This document shows, one piece after another, positions 18,023-29,433 of a stretch of 64,000 bases of DNA (within the stretch, counting starts at the first letter, position 1; every line of letters starts with the position of its first letter). Source of the DNA: Microbaculum marinisediminis (GTDB taxonomy: Bacteria > Pseudomonadota > Alphaproteobacteria > Rhizobiales > Tepidamorphaceae). The stretch spans positions 1 to 64,000 of the forward strand of contig NZ_JALIDZ010000007.1 of NCBI RefSeq assembly GCF_025397915.1, in the 5' to 3' direction. The notes under the pieces are model-generated. The model did no database searches and had not been told where the DNA came from. It was given only the letters and a program-made list of their open reading frames with translations. Both the position numbers and the translations under genes were made by a program.

Positions 18023-19621
18023 TCACAAACCGGCCCGTTTTTCCCGCCGGCGCTGAACGGAAGACGGAATCTTCAACCATTCCCGATACTTGGCGACCGT
18101 GCGCCGGGCGATATCGATCCCCTGGCCGCGCAGGATTCCCACGATCGCGTCGTCGGAAAGGATGGCATCGGCGGCTTCCGCGTCGATCAGATCCTTGATG
18201 CGGTGGCGCACCGCCTCGGCGGAATGGGCCTCGCCGCCTTCCGTCGCCGCGATCGCGGCGGTGAAGAAGTACTTGAGCTCGAAGATGCCGCGCGGCGTCG
18301 CCATGAACTTGTTCGCGGTGACGCGGCTCACCGTCGATTCGTGCATCTGGATCGCGTCGGCGACGGTGCGCAGGTTGAGCGGCCGCAGGTAGCGCACGCC
18401 CTTGGCCAGGAAGGCGTCCTGCTGGCGGATGATCTCGGTCGCCACCTTGAGGATGGTGCGGGCGCGCTGGTCGAGGCTGCGAATGAGCCAGTTGGCCTGC
18501 TGCAGACAGTCGGACAGGTAGGCGCGGTCCGTGTCGGAGCGGGCCCCGCCCGAGACGGTGGCGTAGTACGACTGATCCAGCAGCACGCGCGGCAGCGTGT
18601 CGGAATTGAGCTCCACGTGCCAGGTGCCGTCGGGGCGCGGCCGCACGAACACGTCCGGGACCACGGGCTGGACCGGCTCGGAGCCGAACGCCTGTCCGGG
18701 CTTCGGATCGAGGCGGCGGATCTCGGCGATCATGTCGATCAGGTCTTCGTCGTCGACGCCGCAGACCTTCCTCAGCGCGGCGAGATCGCGCCGGGCGAGG
18801 AGCTCGAGATTCTCGACGAGGGCCTGCATGGCCGGGTCGTAGCGGTCGCGCTCGCGCAACTGGATCGCCAGGCAATCGGCGAGGTCGCGGGCGCAGACGC
18901 CGGGCGGATCGAAGGTCTGAAGGGTCGCCAGCACCGCCTCGATATCGGCAAGCGGCACGCCGAGCCGTTCGGCGGTCTCCGCCGGGGGCTCGCTCAGATA
19001 GCCGTTCTCGTCGACAAGGTCGATCAGATGGCGGCCGATCAGCCGCCGGGTCGGGTCGGACACCGCCATGGCGAGCTGGTCGGCCAGATGGTCGTGCAGG
19101 CTGGCCTCGCCGGCCACCGTCTGCTCAAGGAAGTCGCCTTCGCCGTCGCCCGAGCGGCGGTCGCCGCGCACCGTGCTCCAGCCGCCAGGGGCGCCGCCGA
19201 TATCGCCGCCAGTGTTCCCACCGGACTCGCCGCTGGCATCTCCGCCCGCGTCGCGGCTGGCGGCGGGGCCCGTGGTCGGCGTCTCGGCGTCGTAGACGTT
19301 GTCGAAGTCGGTATCGAGGCTGTCGGAGATCGCCGCGACGTCCTCGCCGCGGGTGACCTCGACTAGATCGCCCGGCACCGCCTCCGAATCGCCCGCCGGA
19401 TCGAAATCGCCGCCCCGGTCCTCCTGGCCGCCGTCCTCGCCGCCCCGATCCTCGCCCGTATCTCCGGTCCGCTCGAGCAGCGGATTGCGCTCCAGCTCGG
19501 CTTCCACATAGGCTGTGAGGTCGACATTCGACATCTGCAGGAGCTTGATCGCCTGCATGAGCTGCGGGGTCATCACCAGGGACTGGCTCTGCCGCAGCTC
19601 CAGCTTCGGGAAGAGTGCCAT
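18023..19621 (-). CDS. rpoN: RNA polymerase sigma-54 factor
   Basis: A 532-residue sigma-54. Region I is intact (MALFPKLELRQSQSLVMTPQ..QAIKLLQMSNVDL), and an acidic, Gly-rich region II spans about residues 55-150. The core-binding domain and the RpoN box ARRTVAKYRE near the C-terminus are both present. It directs transcription of -24/-12 promoters for nitrogen and other alternative functions, needing AAA+ activators. It begins 11 bases after the lptB stop, so is likely co-transcribed with lptB. The Asp/Gly-rich region II is longer and more repetitive than usual. Confidence 0.97.
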   Translation of the reverse strand: MALFPKLELRQSQSLVMTPQLMQAIKLLQMSNVDLTAYVEAELERNPLLERTGDTGEDRGGEDGGQEDRGGDFDPAGDSEAVPGDLVEVTRGEDVAAISDSLDTDFDNVYDAETPTTGPAASRDAGGDASGESGGNTGGDIGGAPGGWSTVRGDRRSGDGEGDFLEQTVAGEASLHDHLADQLAMAVSDPTRRLIGRHLIDLVDENGYLSEPPAETAERLGVPLADIEAVLATLQTFDPPGVCARDLADCLAIQLRERDRYDPAMQALVENLELLARRDLAALRKVCGVDDEDLIDMIAEIRRLDPKPGQAFGSEPVQPVVPDVFVRPRPDGTWHVELNSDTLPRVLLDQSYYATVSGGARSDTDRAYLSDCLQQANWLIRSLDQRARTILKVATEIIRQQDAFLAKGVRYLRPLNLRTVADAIQMHESTVSRVTANKFMATPRGIFELKYFFTAAIAATEGGEAHSAEAVRHRIKDLIDAEAADAILSDDAIVGILRGQGIDIARRTVAKYREWLKIPSSVQRRREKRAGL

Positions 19622-19632
19622 CGCTTCCGCGC

Positions 19633-20814
19633 CTACATGCGGAACTCGTCGCCGAGATAGAACCGGCGCACGTCCTCGTTGGCGACGACCTCCTCGGGCG
19701 AGCCCTGCATCAGCACCTGGCCATCGTGGATGATGTAGGCGCGGTCGATGAGACCCAGGGTTTCGCGCACGTTGTGGTCGGTGATGAGGACGCCGATGCC
19801 GCGCGCCGACAGATGCCGCACCAGGGCGCGGATATCGCCGACGGCGATCGGGTCGATGCCGGCGAAGGGCTCGTCGAGCAGCATGAAGGAAGGCCGCGAG
19901 GCGAGCGCGCGGGCGATCTCGACGCGGCGGCGCTCGCCGCCGGACAGGGCGATGGCGGGCGACTTGCGCAGCCGGGTGATGGCGAATTCCTCGAGCAGCG
20001 AATCGAGTTCTTCCCGGCGCTTCTTGCGGTTCGGCTCGGTCACCTCGAGCACGGCCATGATGTTCTGCTCGACGGTCAGGCCGCGGAAGATCGACGGCTC
20101 CTGCGGCAGGTAGCCGATGCCGAGGCGGGCGCGGCGATACATCGGCAGGCGCGTGATGTCGCGGCCGTCGAAGGTGATCGCGCCGGAATCGGCGGTGATC
20201 AGGCCGGTGATCATGTAGAACACGGTCGTCTTGCCGGCGCCGTTGGGGCCCAGCAGGCCGACCACCTCGCCGCGGCTGACGCCCAGGCTGACGCCCTTGA
20301 CGACGAGCCGGCTCTTGAAGCTCTTCTTGATGTCGTGGACTTCGAGCCAGCCCGCGCCCCGTACGGCCTCCACCGCGGGCGGCTCACGGGTATCGACGGC
20401 GGTGCTGGCCGGATCCGGTGCGCCCGAGACCACGGTCTCGAAGGTCCGCCAATCGAACCCGCCGCCATCGAGCGCGCTGCCATCGAGCGCGGTTCCGTTG
20501 CGCGCATCCCCGTCAGGCCCAACCCCGTCAGGCCCAGCACCATCGGCGCCCGGCCCCCGGGGAAATTCCCGCCCAGTCTGTCTTGCGGGCGGCGCGCCGG
20601 GCAGGCCTGCGGGCGCGAACGGTGCGTCGAAGACGGGATCGGCCCGGCTGGGATCGGCCCAGGCAGGGTCAGCCAGGCCGGGATCCGCCAGGCTGGTATC
20701 GCCGGCATCGCGTGCGCTCGGCGCGGCGGCGTCGCGCGCGGTGTCACCAGCGAGGGACCGGCGCAGCCGGCGTGGCAAAGTCAAAAGACGGCCCAAGGCG
20801 CGTGATGCTCCCAT
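19633..20814 (-). CDS. lptB: LPS export ABC ATPase with long repetitive N-terminal extension
   Basis: A 393-residue protein. The ATPase proper (from about residue 156) has Walker [10 protein letters not shown] (189-197), Q-loop YLPQEPSIF, signature LSGGE (290-294) and Walker B FMLLDEP, and ends FYLGDEF as in LptB. It powers LptFG and the Lpt bridge moving lipopolysaccharide to the outer membrane. The roughly 155-residue N-terminal extension is low-complexity and built partly of 5-residue repeats ([23 protein letters not shown]). Short extensions are known in Rhizobiales LptB, but this one is long. Start ATG 20814 is the first after the lptA stop; a later internal start cannot be ruled out. 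Confidence 0.92.
   Translation of the reverse strand: MGASRALGRLLTLPRRLRRSLAGDTARDAAAPSARDAGDTSLADPGLADPAWADPSRADPVFDAPFAPAGLPGAPPARQTGREFPRGPGADGAGPDGVGPDGDARNGTALDGSALDGGGFDWRTFETVVSGAPDPASTAVDTREPPAVEAVRGAGWLEVHDIKKSFKSRLVVKGVSLGVSRGEVVGLLGPNGAGKTTVFYMITGLITADSGAITFDGRDITRLPMYRRARLGIGYLPQEPSIFRGLTVEQNIMAVLEVTEPNRKKRREELDSLLEEFAITRLRKSPAIALSGGERRRVEIARALASRPSFMLLDEPFAGIDPIAVGDIRALVRHLSARGIGVLITDHNVRETLGLIDRAYIIHDGQVLMQGSPEEVVANEDVRRFYLGDEFRM
20464..20537. repeat. 15-bp-period tandem repeats in lptB 5' region, tract 1
   Basis: Two units CCATCGAGCGCGNNN (20464-20493), a degenerate spacer of one unit, then two units CCCCGTCAGGCCCAN (20508-20537), all in a 15-bp register. On the coding strand they give Asp-Gly-rich pentads. 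Confidence 0.75.
20635..20709. repeat. 15-bp-period tandem repeats in lptB 5' region, tract 2
   Basis: Five consecutive 15-bp units begin GGGATCGGCCCGGCT, GGGATCGGCCCAGGC, AGGGTCAGCCAGGCC, GGGATCCGCCAGGCT and GGTATCGCCGGCATC. They encode pentads of the xADPx type in LptB. Confidence 0.8.
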
Positions 20815-20875
20815 CGAAGCGTTTCGTCGGTTACCGATTCCGGGGAACCCGGCTGGAGCGGGCGGCGGTCCGGCG

Positions 20876-21475
20876 TCAGTTCGACTGATCCTGGCTCTCT
20901 TCCCGATTCTGGCGCTTTTCTTGCTTCTGCCCCATCGCGCCGGGAATGAAAAGCCCCTGGACACGTCCACTGCTGCCTGTGGGTGCCTCGGAAACCAGTT
21001 TCGATTGACCGGTTTCCAGGTTAACGATCAGTTGCGTTCCGCGCAGAACGTTCTTGCCCTGCGACAGCACGACGGCGCCGCCGAGCGTCACCTGCTGGCT
21101 CGCCATCTCGAAAATCGCCCAGTCGCCGGTGGCCGTCTGGCCGTCGGCCTTGACCACCACCTTGCCCGTCGCCTCCAGCTTGGAAACGCGCTGATTGCCT
21201 TCCGTGGCGCCGCCCTCGCCGGCATAGAAGACCTTGAGTTCGGCGGTCTGCATGGTCGTCGTGCCCTGCTTGACCTTCACGTTGCCCGAGAACACGGCCA
21301 TCTTGTCCTTGTCGAAGACCTCGAGCTGGTCGGCCTCGATCTTGACCGGCTTGTCGGATTCGACCGAAAGGCCGGAAAAGGCGTCGGTCACGGCCTGGGC
21401 GCGGGCGCCGGTCGCGAAAACGGCCGCCAGAAGCAGCAGGCCAGTCGCCAGGGCGGTGTGTCGTCTACTCGGCAT
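20876..21475 (-). CDS. lptA: periplasmic LPS-transport protein LptA
   Basis: A 199-residue OstA-like protein. A signal peptide (ends ATGARA) is followed by repeated beta-strand units with the [24 protein letters not shown] signature and KVFYAG...[11 protein letters not shown]. It forms the periplasmic bridge carrying LPS from LptC to LptD. Its ATG at 21475 lies 11 bases inside the end of lptC, indicating coupling. The C-terminal tail is Gln/Glu/Arg-rich. Confidence 0.94.
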   Translation of the reverse strand: MPSRRHTALATGLLLLAAVFATGARAQAVTDAFSGLSVESDKPVKIEADQLEVFDKDKMAVFSGNVKVKQGTTTMQTAELKVFYAGEGGATEGNQRVSKLEATGKVVVKADGQTATGDWAIFEMASQQVTLGGAVVLSQGKNVLRGTQLIVNLETGQSKLVSEAPTGSSGRVQGLFIPGAMGQKQEKRQNREESQDQSN

Positions 21476-22307
21476 GTGCAGGCATTTCGTCGGTCGTCCC
21501 ATCCACGCCCGGTGCGCCGTCGCCCAAGCTATCCTCGCCCAGGCTATCGGCGCCCAGACTATCATCGTTCCCGGCATCCCCGGCATCGTCAACACGGCCG
21601 CCATCGAGGCGCAAATCCACGACAACATTGCCGCGAAACAGCAGATGGGCACCGCGGTCGGTGATTTCCATCGACTTGGCGCGGATTTTTCCGCTCTTGG
21701 ACACCGCGCGCACCGGCTCCGAGGTGACGATCGAGCCGGCCGCCATGTCGACCTTGGCGGCGTTGAGATAGGCGTAGTCGTCCTTGTCGGTCTTCACCAC
21801 GATGTTGCTCGTCAGGTCGAGAACCTGCGAATCGCTGTCGAGCACGCCGTGGTCGGCGGTGACCCGAACCTTGTCGCCATCCGGCTTGGTCATCGTGCCG
21901 TCGATCGATTCGAGCGTCACGACGCGCGGGTTGGTGACGTCCTGCATCGCCTTGGCGGCCGTCACCTGATAGGAGGTCCCGTTGTCGTTGAAGCCCGAAA
22001 GCGACGGGTTCTGCATGGTCAGCGTCGTGCCTTCGAGGCCGACCTCGCCAAGATCGATATCGCCGATCTCGGTCGGCAGGCTGCGCGCGGAAACGAACAT
22101 CCAGACCACGACGACGAGCGCCACCGCCGGCAGCACCAGCCGCAACACGGAGACCGCCCGGCTGTGCCGGCGCGCGGCCAGCCAGTCAGCCGCGCCGGCC
22201 GCGGCCGGCGCCTCGGTCCAGCCACCGGCGCCCATATTCAGGGCGCCTATATTCGGGGCCCCGATGTTCAGTGCGCGGGCGCCCAGCGATTTCACGTCCA
22301 TAGCCAT
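21465..22307 (-). CDS. lptC: LPS-transport membrane-anchored protein LptC
   Basis: A 280-residue bitopic protein. One membrane helix (VLRLVLPAVALVVVVWMFV) is followed by a periplasmic jelly-roll domain (LPTEIGDIDLGEVGLEG...ADHGVLDSDSQVLDLTSNIVV). It receives LPS from LptB2FG and passes it to LptA. The cytoplasmic N-terminus carries NIGAP/NIGAL/NMGAG pentads and the C-terminus DSLGA/DSLGE/DSLGD pentads, both from 15-bp DNA repeats. Start ATG 22307 is chosen by family; an ATG further upstream is possible. Confidence 0.92.
   Translation of the reverse strand: MAMDVKSLGARALNIGAPNIGALNMGAGGWTEAPAAAGAADWLAARRHSRAVSVLRLVLPAVALVVVVWMFVSARSLPTEIGDIDLGEVGLEGTTLTMQNPSLSGFNDNGTSYQVTAAKAMQDVTNPRVVTLESIDGTMTKPDGDKVRVTADHGVLDSDSQVLDLTSNIVVKTDKDDYAYLNAAKVDMAAGSIVTSEPVRAVSKSGKIRAKSMEITDRGAHLLFRGNVVVDLRLDGGRVDDAGDAGNDDSLGADSLGEDSLGDGAPGVDGTTDEMPAHAE
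21521..21565. repeat. three 15-bp tandem units at lptC 3' end
   Basis: CGCCCAAGCTATCCT, CGCCCAGGCTATCGG and CGCCCAGACTATCAT follow each other without a break. They encode the DSLGx pentads at the LptC C-terminus. Confidence 0.85.
22231..22275. repeat. three 15-bp tandem units at lptC 5' end
   Basis: CCCATATTCAGGGCG, CCTATATTCGGGGCC and CCGATGTTCAGTGCG are in register and encode the N(I/M)GAx pentads before the membrane helix. Confidence 0.85.
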
Positions 22308-22483
22308 CCGCTTCGCAACAGTCCGTCCCCGTTTTCCGGGATGTATTGCCCCCGGGTCATGATCGAACATTGCGGTCAAATAGCGGCGCATGGCCATCTG
22401 CGGCCCGATCCATGGCGGGTGTCGCGCGGTCCGTTCCCCGGGGGGCGGACCGATTCAGGCCCGTCCCGTGGCCGGGGCCGGCG

Positions 22484-23098
22484 TCAGGAATGTGCGAAAA
22501 TATCGTCCTCGGCCCAGCCGGCGATGTCCAGCAGCGAGCGGGCGGGCAGGAAGCGGAAGCAGGCATCGGCCAGATGCGTCCGGTTCTCGCGGGCGAGCAG
22601 GGCCTCCAGCCGCTGCTTCAGGAGGTGCAGGTAGAGCACGTCGGAGGCGGCGTATTCGAGCTGGGCGTCGCTGAGTTCGGCCGCGCCCCAGTCCGAGCTC
22701 TGCTGCTGCTTCGACAGGTCGACGCCGATCAGCTCGCGGCACAGATCCTTCAGCCCGTGCCGGTCGGTATAGGTGCGCGTCAGCCGCGAGGCGATCTTGG
22801 TGCAGAACACCGGCTCGGTGAGCACGCCGAGATTGCGGGCGATCATGCCGATGTCGAATCGGGCGTAGTGGAAGATCTTGGTGACCGAGGTGTCGGCGAG
22901 GAGCCGCTTCAGGTTCGGGCAGTCGTAGGAATTGCGGTCGAGCTGGACGAGATGGGCGTTGCCGTCTCCGGCCGAAAGCTGGACCAGGCACAGACGATCG
23001 CGGTTCAGGTTGAGGCCGAGCGTTTCTGTGTCGACGGCAACCGCGTTGCCGAGCGAGAGGTCTGCAGGCAGATCGCCTTGGTGCAGGGTAATCGTCAT
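22484..23098 (-). CDS. rnd: RNase D-type 3'-5' exonuclease
   Basis: A 204-residue DEDD exonuclease. Exo I AVDTETLGL (D and E), Exo II FHYARFDIGM and Exo III YAASDVLYL (YxxxD) are all present. It is the short alphaproteobacterial form lacking HRDC domains. It trims 3' ends of tRNA and other stable RNAs, and the neighbouring tRNA-Leu gene is a fitting but not meaningful coincidence. Start ATG 23098 avoids overlap with the tRNA gene just upstream. It is 176 bp upstream of lptC on the same strand. Confidence 0.9.
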   Translation of the reverse strand: MTITLHQGDLPADLSLGNAVAVDTETLGLNLNRDRLCLVQLSAGDGNAHLVQLDRNSYDCPNLKRLLADTSVTKIFHYARFDIGMIARNLGVLTEPVFCTKIASRLTRTYTDRHGLKDLCRELIGVDLSKQQQSSDWGAAELSDAQLEYAASDVLYLHLLKQRLEALLARENRTHLADACFRFLPARSLLDIAGWAEDDIFAHS

Positions 23099-23153
23099 GT
23101 CTGGCCCCCGTATCTTGTCAGGATGTGCGCCGTCGGCGCTTCGGGGGTGCGGA

Positions 23154-23240
23154 TGGTGCCCAGGAGAAGACTCGAACTTCCACGCCCTTTCGGGCACTAG
23201 CACCTGAAGCTAGCGCGTCTACCAATTCCGCCACCTGGGC
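23154..23240 (-). tRNA. tRNA-Leu (anticodon CAG)
   Basis: An 87-nt class II tRNA. Acceptor GCCCAGG/CCTGGGC, anticodon stem CTAGC/GCTAG with loop TTCAGGT (anticodon CAG), a long variable arm (TGCCCGAAAGGGCGT), T-loop TTCGAGT and encoded CCA. It reads CUG, the dominant leucine codon at this GC content. Confidence 0.96.
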
Positions 23241-23299
23241 ACGTGGCCAGACAGTTATTTACCGTCTGCGTGATTGTCAATGGAGTTAGGAGCGACCTG

Positions 23300-23722
23300 T
23301 CAGGTTTCTTCCTCGTCCTCGATATCGCTGTCGATAAGTCCGCTGACATCGCCGCCTTCGTCCTCGTCGTCATCGAGGAATTCGTCCTCGTCGTCGGCGA
23401 TATCCTCGTCGTCCTCGACGTCCGGAATGTCGTCGTCATCCTCGTCGTCGGTGCCGACGCGGCCGGTGTCTTCCTCCTCGGCATCGACGTCCTCGAGCGC
23501 GACGAGCGATTCGTCGGCCTCTTCGTCCTCTTCGGTCTCCGCGGGCTTAGCCTCCTTGGCGGGCTTGGCCGCGGCCGGCTTCGCCTTCACCGGCGCAGCG
23601 ACGGCCTCGATGAGGAACTGGGTTCCGCATTTGGGGCAGAGGATCGGGTCGCGGCCGAGATCGTAGAAGCGCGTGCCGCATTCGCCGCAGATTCGTTTGA
23701 TGCCGAGCTCGGGTTTGGCCAT
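23300..23722 (-). CDS. TIGR02300 (FYDLN-acid) zinc-ribbon protein
   Basis: A 140-residue protein. The N-terminal 40 residues are a zinc ribbon (ICGEC..FYDLGRDPILCPKC). An Ala/Lys-rich linker and a very acidic tail of about 75 residues made mostly of Asp and Glu follow. This matches the alphaproteobacterial TIGR02300 family of unknown function. The acidic tail could mimic nucleic acid or bind basic proteins (inference). Start MAKPELGIKR at 23722 is the family start. It is divergent from aroA, as commonly found. Confidence 0.88.
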   Translation of the reverse strand: MAKPELGIKRICGECGTRFYDLGRDPILCPKCGTQFLIEAVAAPVKAKPAAAKPAKEAKPAETEEDEEADESLVALEDVDAEEEDTGRVGTDDEDDDDIPDVEDDEDIADDEDEFLDDDEDEGGDVSGLIDSDIEDEEET

Positions 23723-26066
<2,344 letters not shown>

Positions 26067-26076
26067 GCGGCAATAT

Positions 26077-26102
26077 GAGGGTGCGTGAGCGAACGCGCCC
26101 TC
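26077..26102 (+). terminator. probable terminator hairpin after cmk
   Basis: The stem GAGGGTGCG/CGCGCCCTC (one T-G pair) has an 8-base loop and is followed by a weak TAAACGCGTTT. It starts 10 bases after the cmk stop. The rest of the 244-bp gap to rpsA should carry the rpsA promoter and leader, but I cannot define them. Confidence 0.5.
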
Positions 26103-26310
26103 TAAACGCGTTTCCGGCGCAGCCCTTCGTTTACGGCTGAACCGGATATTCGGTTCGCCCGCACCCCCGGAAGACAGGTTCATCGCTCTGCCGTGGATCC
26201 GGTCCGACGCGCCAAAGGCGCAGCGGGCGGATCGGCGGGGCGCCCGAAACATTAGTCGCGCTTCAACCGGTACGGTCGGTGGGAGCGCGAATAGGAACAG
26301 GAAAAACACC

Positions 26311-28068
26311 GTGGCCACAGCCAGCATGCAAAACACCCCCACACGCGAAGATTTCGCCGCTCTCCTTGAAGAGAGCTTCACCCAGAACACCCTCGAGGAA
26401 GGTTCCGTCGTCAAGGGAACCGTCGTCGCCATCGAGAAGGACATGGCCGTCATCGACGTCGGCCTGAAGACCGAAGGCCGCGTCGCGCTGCGCGAGTTCG
26501 GCCTGCAGGGCCGCGAGCCGACCATCGGGGTCGGCGACGAGGTCGAGGTCTATCTCGAGCGCGTCGAGAACGCCCTCGGCGAGGCCGTGATCAGCCGCGA
26601 CAAGGCGCGTCGCGAGGAGAGCTGGGAGAAGCTCGAGAAGGCGTTCGCGGCGAACGAGAAGGTCGAGGGCATGATCTTCAACTCGGTCAAGGGCGGCTTC
26701 ACCGTCGACCTCGACGGAGCCGTTGCCTTCCTGCCGCGCAGCCAGGTCGACATCCGCCCGGTGCGCGACGTCGGCCCGCTGATGAACACCCCGCAGCCGT
26801 TCCAGATCCTCAAGATGGACCGCCGCCGCGGCAACATCGTCGTCTCGCGGCGCACCGTGCTGGAAGAGACCCGGGCCGAGCAGCGTTCGGAGCTGGTGCA
26901 GAGCCTCGAGGAAGGCCAGGTCATCGAGGGCGTGGTCAAGAACATCACCGACTACGGTGCGTTCGTGGACCTCGGCGGTATCGACGGCCTGCTGCACGTC
27001 ACCGACATCGCCTGGCGGCGCATCAACCATCCCACCGAGGTCCTGGCCGTGGGCCAGACCGTCAAGGTGCGGATCATCAAGATCAACCACGAGACCCAGC
27101 GCATCAGCCTCGGCATGAAGCAGCTCGAGGCCGATCCGTGGGAAGGCGTGGAGGCCAAGTACCCGGTCGACGTGCGCTTCAAGGGCCGCGTCACCAACAT
27201 CACCGACTACGGCGCCTTCGTGGAGCTGGAGCCGGGGGTCGAGGGCCTCATCCACGTCTCCGAGATGAGCTGGACCAAGAAGAACGTCCATCCGGGCAAG
27301 ATCGTCTCCACCTCCCAGGAGGTCGAGGTGCAGGTGCTCGAGGTCGATCCGGTCAAGCGGCGCATCTCGCTGGGCCTCAAGCAGTGCATGGACAATCCGT
27401 GGGAGAGCTTCGCGGAGCGCTTCCCGATCGGCTCCGTCATCGAGGGCGAGGTCAAGAACAAGACCGAGTTCGGTCTGTTCATCGGCCTGGACGGCGACGT
27501 GGACGGCATGGTCCACCTCTCCGACCTCGACTGGAACCGGCCCGGCGAGCAGGTCATCGAAGAGTTCAATCGCGGTGACATGGTCAAGGCGCAGGTTCTC
27601 GACATCGACGTCGACAAGGAGCGCATCTCGCTCGGCATCAAGCAGCTCGAGGGCGATCCGTTCGCGACCGCCGAGGCGTCCGAACTGCGCAAGGGCGGTG
27701 TCGTCACCTGCGAGATCACCGACGTCAAGGAGAACGGCCTGGAAGTGAAGATCGCGGGCACCGACCTGACGGCCTTTATCCGCCGGTCGGACCTGGCCCG
27801 CGACCGCTCCGAGCAGCGGCCCGAGCGCTTCGCCGTCGGCGAGAAGGTGGACGCCCGCGTCACCCAGTTCGACCGCAAGACCCGCAAGGTCTCGGTGTCG
27901 ATCAAGGCGCTGGAGATCGCCGAGGAGAAGGAGGCGGTCGCCCAGTACGGTTCGACCGACTCGGGTGCCTCGCTCGGCGACATCCTCGGTGCGGCGCTGA
28001 GCCGTGCCCAGGCCGGCGAGGCCGAGGAGCCGGCTGCCGGGCCGGCTGCCGACGACGAAGAGAAGTAA
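26311..28068 (+). CDS. rpsA: 30S ribosomal protein S1
   Basis: A 585-residue protein with six S1 OB-fold repeats. Examples are VVKGTVVAIEKDMAVIDVGLKTEGRV, VIEGVVKNITDYGAFVDLGGIDGLLH and RFKGRVTNITDYGAFVELEPGVEGLIH. It docks mRNA on the ribosome. The GTG start (MATASMQN) at 26311 has AGGA nine bases upstream; an in-frame ATG at 26326 is possible. The acidic Glu/Ala-rich C-terminus is normal for the family. It is downstream of aroA-cmk, as in most Proteobacteria. Confidence 0.97.
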   Translation: MATASMQNTPTREDFAALLEESFTQNTLEEGSVVKGTVVAIEKDMAVIDVGLKTEGRVALREFGLQGREPTIGVGDEVEVYLERVENALGEAVISRDKARREESWEKLEKAFAANEKVEGMIFNSVKGGFTVDLDGAVAFLPRSQVDIRPVRDVGPLMNTPQPFQILKMDRRRGNIVVSRRTVLEETRAEQRSELVQSLEEGQVIEGVVKNITDYGAFVDLGGIDGLLHVTDIAWRRINHPTEVLAVGQTVKVRIIKINHETQRISLGMKQLEADPWEGVEAKYPVDVRFKGRVTNITDYGAFVELEPGVEGLIHVSEMSWTKKNVHPGKIVSTSQEVEVQVLEVDPVKRRISLGLKQCMDNPWESFAERFPIGSVIEGEVKNKTEFGLFIGLDGDVDGMVHLSDLDWNRPGEQVIEEFNRGDMVKAQVLDIDVDKERISLGIKQLEGDPFATAEASELRKGGVVTCEITDVKENGLEVKIAGTDLTAFIRRSDLARDRSEQRPERFAVGEKVDARVTQFDRKTRKVSVSIKALEIAEEKEAVAQYGSTDSGASLGDILGAALSRAQAGEAEEPAAGPAADDEEK

Positions 28069-28082
28069 GACCGGTCAGGCGC

Positions 28083-28106
28083 GACCGCGGCGTGAGCGCC
28101 GCGGTC
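28083..28106 (+). other. perfect hairpin between rpsA and sppA
   Basis: GACCGCGGCG-TGAG-CGCCGCGGTC, a 10-bp perfect stem without a T-tract. It is probably an mRNA-stabilising or attenuating structure after rpsA. Confidence 0.6.
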
Positions 28107-28128
28107 GGCCACAGGAGGCTTCGACGCG

Positions 28129-29100
28129 ATGTCGCTTGATGCCGATCAGATCGTCGACCGCCGCCGGTTGCGGCGCAAGCTGTCCTTCTGGCGCGTCGCC
28201 GCCTTTCTCCTTGCCACGATCGCTATCATGGGCGCCGCCGCGGCGCTCATGCCCGAAAGCCCGTTCGCGCCGCGCCAGGCCCATGTCGCCCGGCTGGCGC
28301 TTACCGGCATCATCGTCGAAGACCGCGATCGCCAGGAGCTCCTGGACAAGATTGCCAGGACGAATTCGGTCAAGGCCCTGATCCTGTCGATCGACAGCCC
28401 CGGCGGCACCACCGCCGGCTCGGAGGCGCTGTTCGACGCGATCCGCAAGGTCGCCGAGAAGAAACCCGTCGTCGCGCAGATCGGCACCGTGGCCGCCTCG
28501 GGCGGCTATGCCGCCGCGATCGCCGCCGACCATATCGTCGCCCGCCGCACCTCGATCACCGGCTCGATCGGCGTCCTGTTCCAGTGGGCGGACGTCTCCA
28601 AGCTGCTCGGCGACATCGGCGTCAGCGTCGACACCGTCAAGAGCGGCGCGCTGAAGGCCGAGCCGAATCCGTTCGAGCCGACCAGCGAGGAGGCCAGGGC
28701 GGCCGTGCGGTCGCTGGTGATGGATTCCTACGACTGGTTCGTCGGCCTCGTCGCCGAACGCCGGGACCTCGATCCCGCCGAGGCGCGGCGCATATCCGAC
28801 GGACGCATCTATTCGGGCGGCCAGGCGCTGAAGCTCAATCTGATCGACGCGATCGGCGGCGAGGAAACCGCCCGCGACTGGCTCGCCTCGGAACACAATG
28901 TCAGCCGTAGACTGAAGATCCGCAACTGGACGACCGACGACGGTCTCAGCGGAGTCGGCTTCGCCGGTGCGGCCTCCGCGCTGGCGCGGGCGGCGGGCTG
29001 GGACACGCTCGCCATGCTGATCGATCGGGGCGCCCGGGCGAGCGGCGCCAGCCTTGACGGGCTGGTATCGCTCTGGCAACCTCAAGACCTTGAAAAATAA
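28129..29100 (+). CDS. sppA: signal peptide peptidase SppA (S49)
   Basis: A 323-residue single-domain SppA. It has one N-terminal membrane helix (about residues 22-40), SPGGTTAGSEAL, the nucleophile serine in TVAASGGYAAAIAAD and the general-base lysine in VKSGALKAEPNPFEPTS. It degrades cleaved signal peptides in the membrane. A strong AGGAGG ribosome-binding site precedes the ATG. It is followed by ihfB after 18 bases, a conserved alphaproteobacterial order. Confidence 0.93.
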   Translation: MSLDADQIVDRRRLRRKLSFWRVAAFLLATIAIMGAAAALMPESPFAPRQAHVARLALTGIIVEDRDRQELLDKIARTNSVKALILSIDSPGGTTAGSEALFDAIRKVAEKKPVVAQIGTVAASGGYAAAIAADHIVARRTSITGSIGVLFQWADVSKLLGDIGVSVDTVKSGALKAEPNPFEPTSEEARAAVRSLVMDSYDWFVGLVAERRDLDPAEARRISDGRIYSGGQALKLNLIDAIGGEETARDWLASEHNVSRRLKIRNWTTDDGLSGVGFAGAASALARAAGWDTLAMLIDRGARASGASLDGLVSLWQPQDLEK

Positions 29101-29118
29101 AGAGTTCAGGGGGCTACC

Positions 29119-29406
29119 ATGATCAAGTCGGAACTGGTGCAACGGATTGCCCAGGCCAATCCGCACCTCTATCAGCGCCATGTCGAATTGATCGTGAACA
29201 CGATCCTCGAAGAGATCACTCAGGCGCTCGCGCGCGGCGACCGGGTCGAGCTGCGTGGCTTCGGCGCCTTCTCGGTCAAGAACCGGCCCGCGCGCACCGG
29301 CCGCAACCCCCGCACCGGCGCCAAGGTCGCCGTCGAGCAGAAGTTCGTGCCGTTCTTCAAGACCGGCAAGGAAATGCGCGAGCGGCTCAACACCGAAAAA
29401 TCGTAA
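29119..29406 (+). CDS. ihfB: integration host factor, beta subunit
   Basis: A 95-residue DNA-bending protein of the HU/IHF family. [23 protein letters not shown] at the N-terminus and the DNA arm [24 protein letters not shown], with the Pro that intercalates, are characteristic of IhfB. It acts as a heterodimer with IhfA in recombination and sigma-54 promoter looping. The AGGGGG ribosome-binding site is well placed. Confidence 0.96.
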   Translation: MIKSELVQRIAQANPHLYQRHVELIVNTILEEITQALARGDRVELRGFGAFSVKNRPARTGRNPRTGAKVAVEQKFVPFFKTGKEMRERLNTEKS

Positions 29407-29433
29407 CGGCACTCCACCAGTAGCGAACGCCCC

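Noticed and set aside
22220-22290. Pentapeptide-repeat domain in LptC/LptB
   Set aside because: True pentapeptide-repeat proteins have A(D/N)LXX over at least several coils. These tracts are 2-5 units long, of varied sequence, and lie in unstructured tails.
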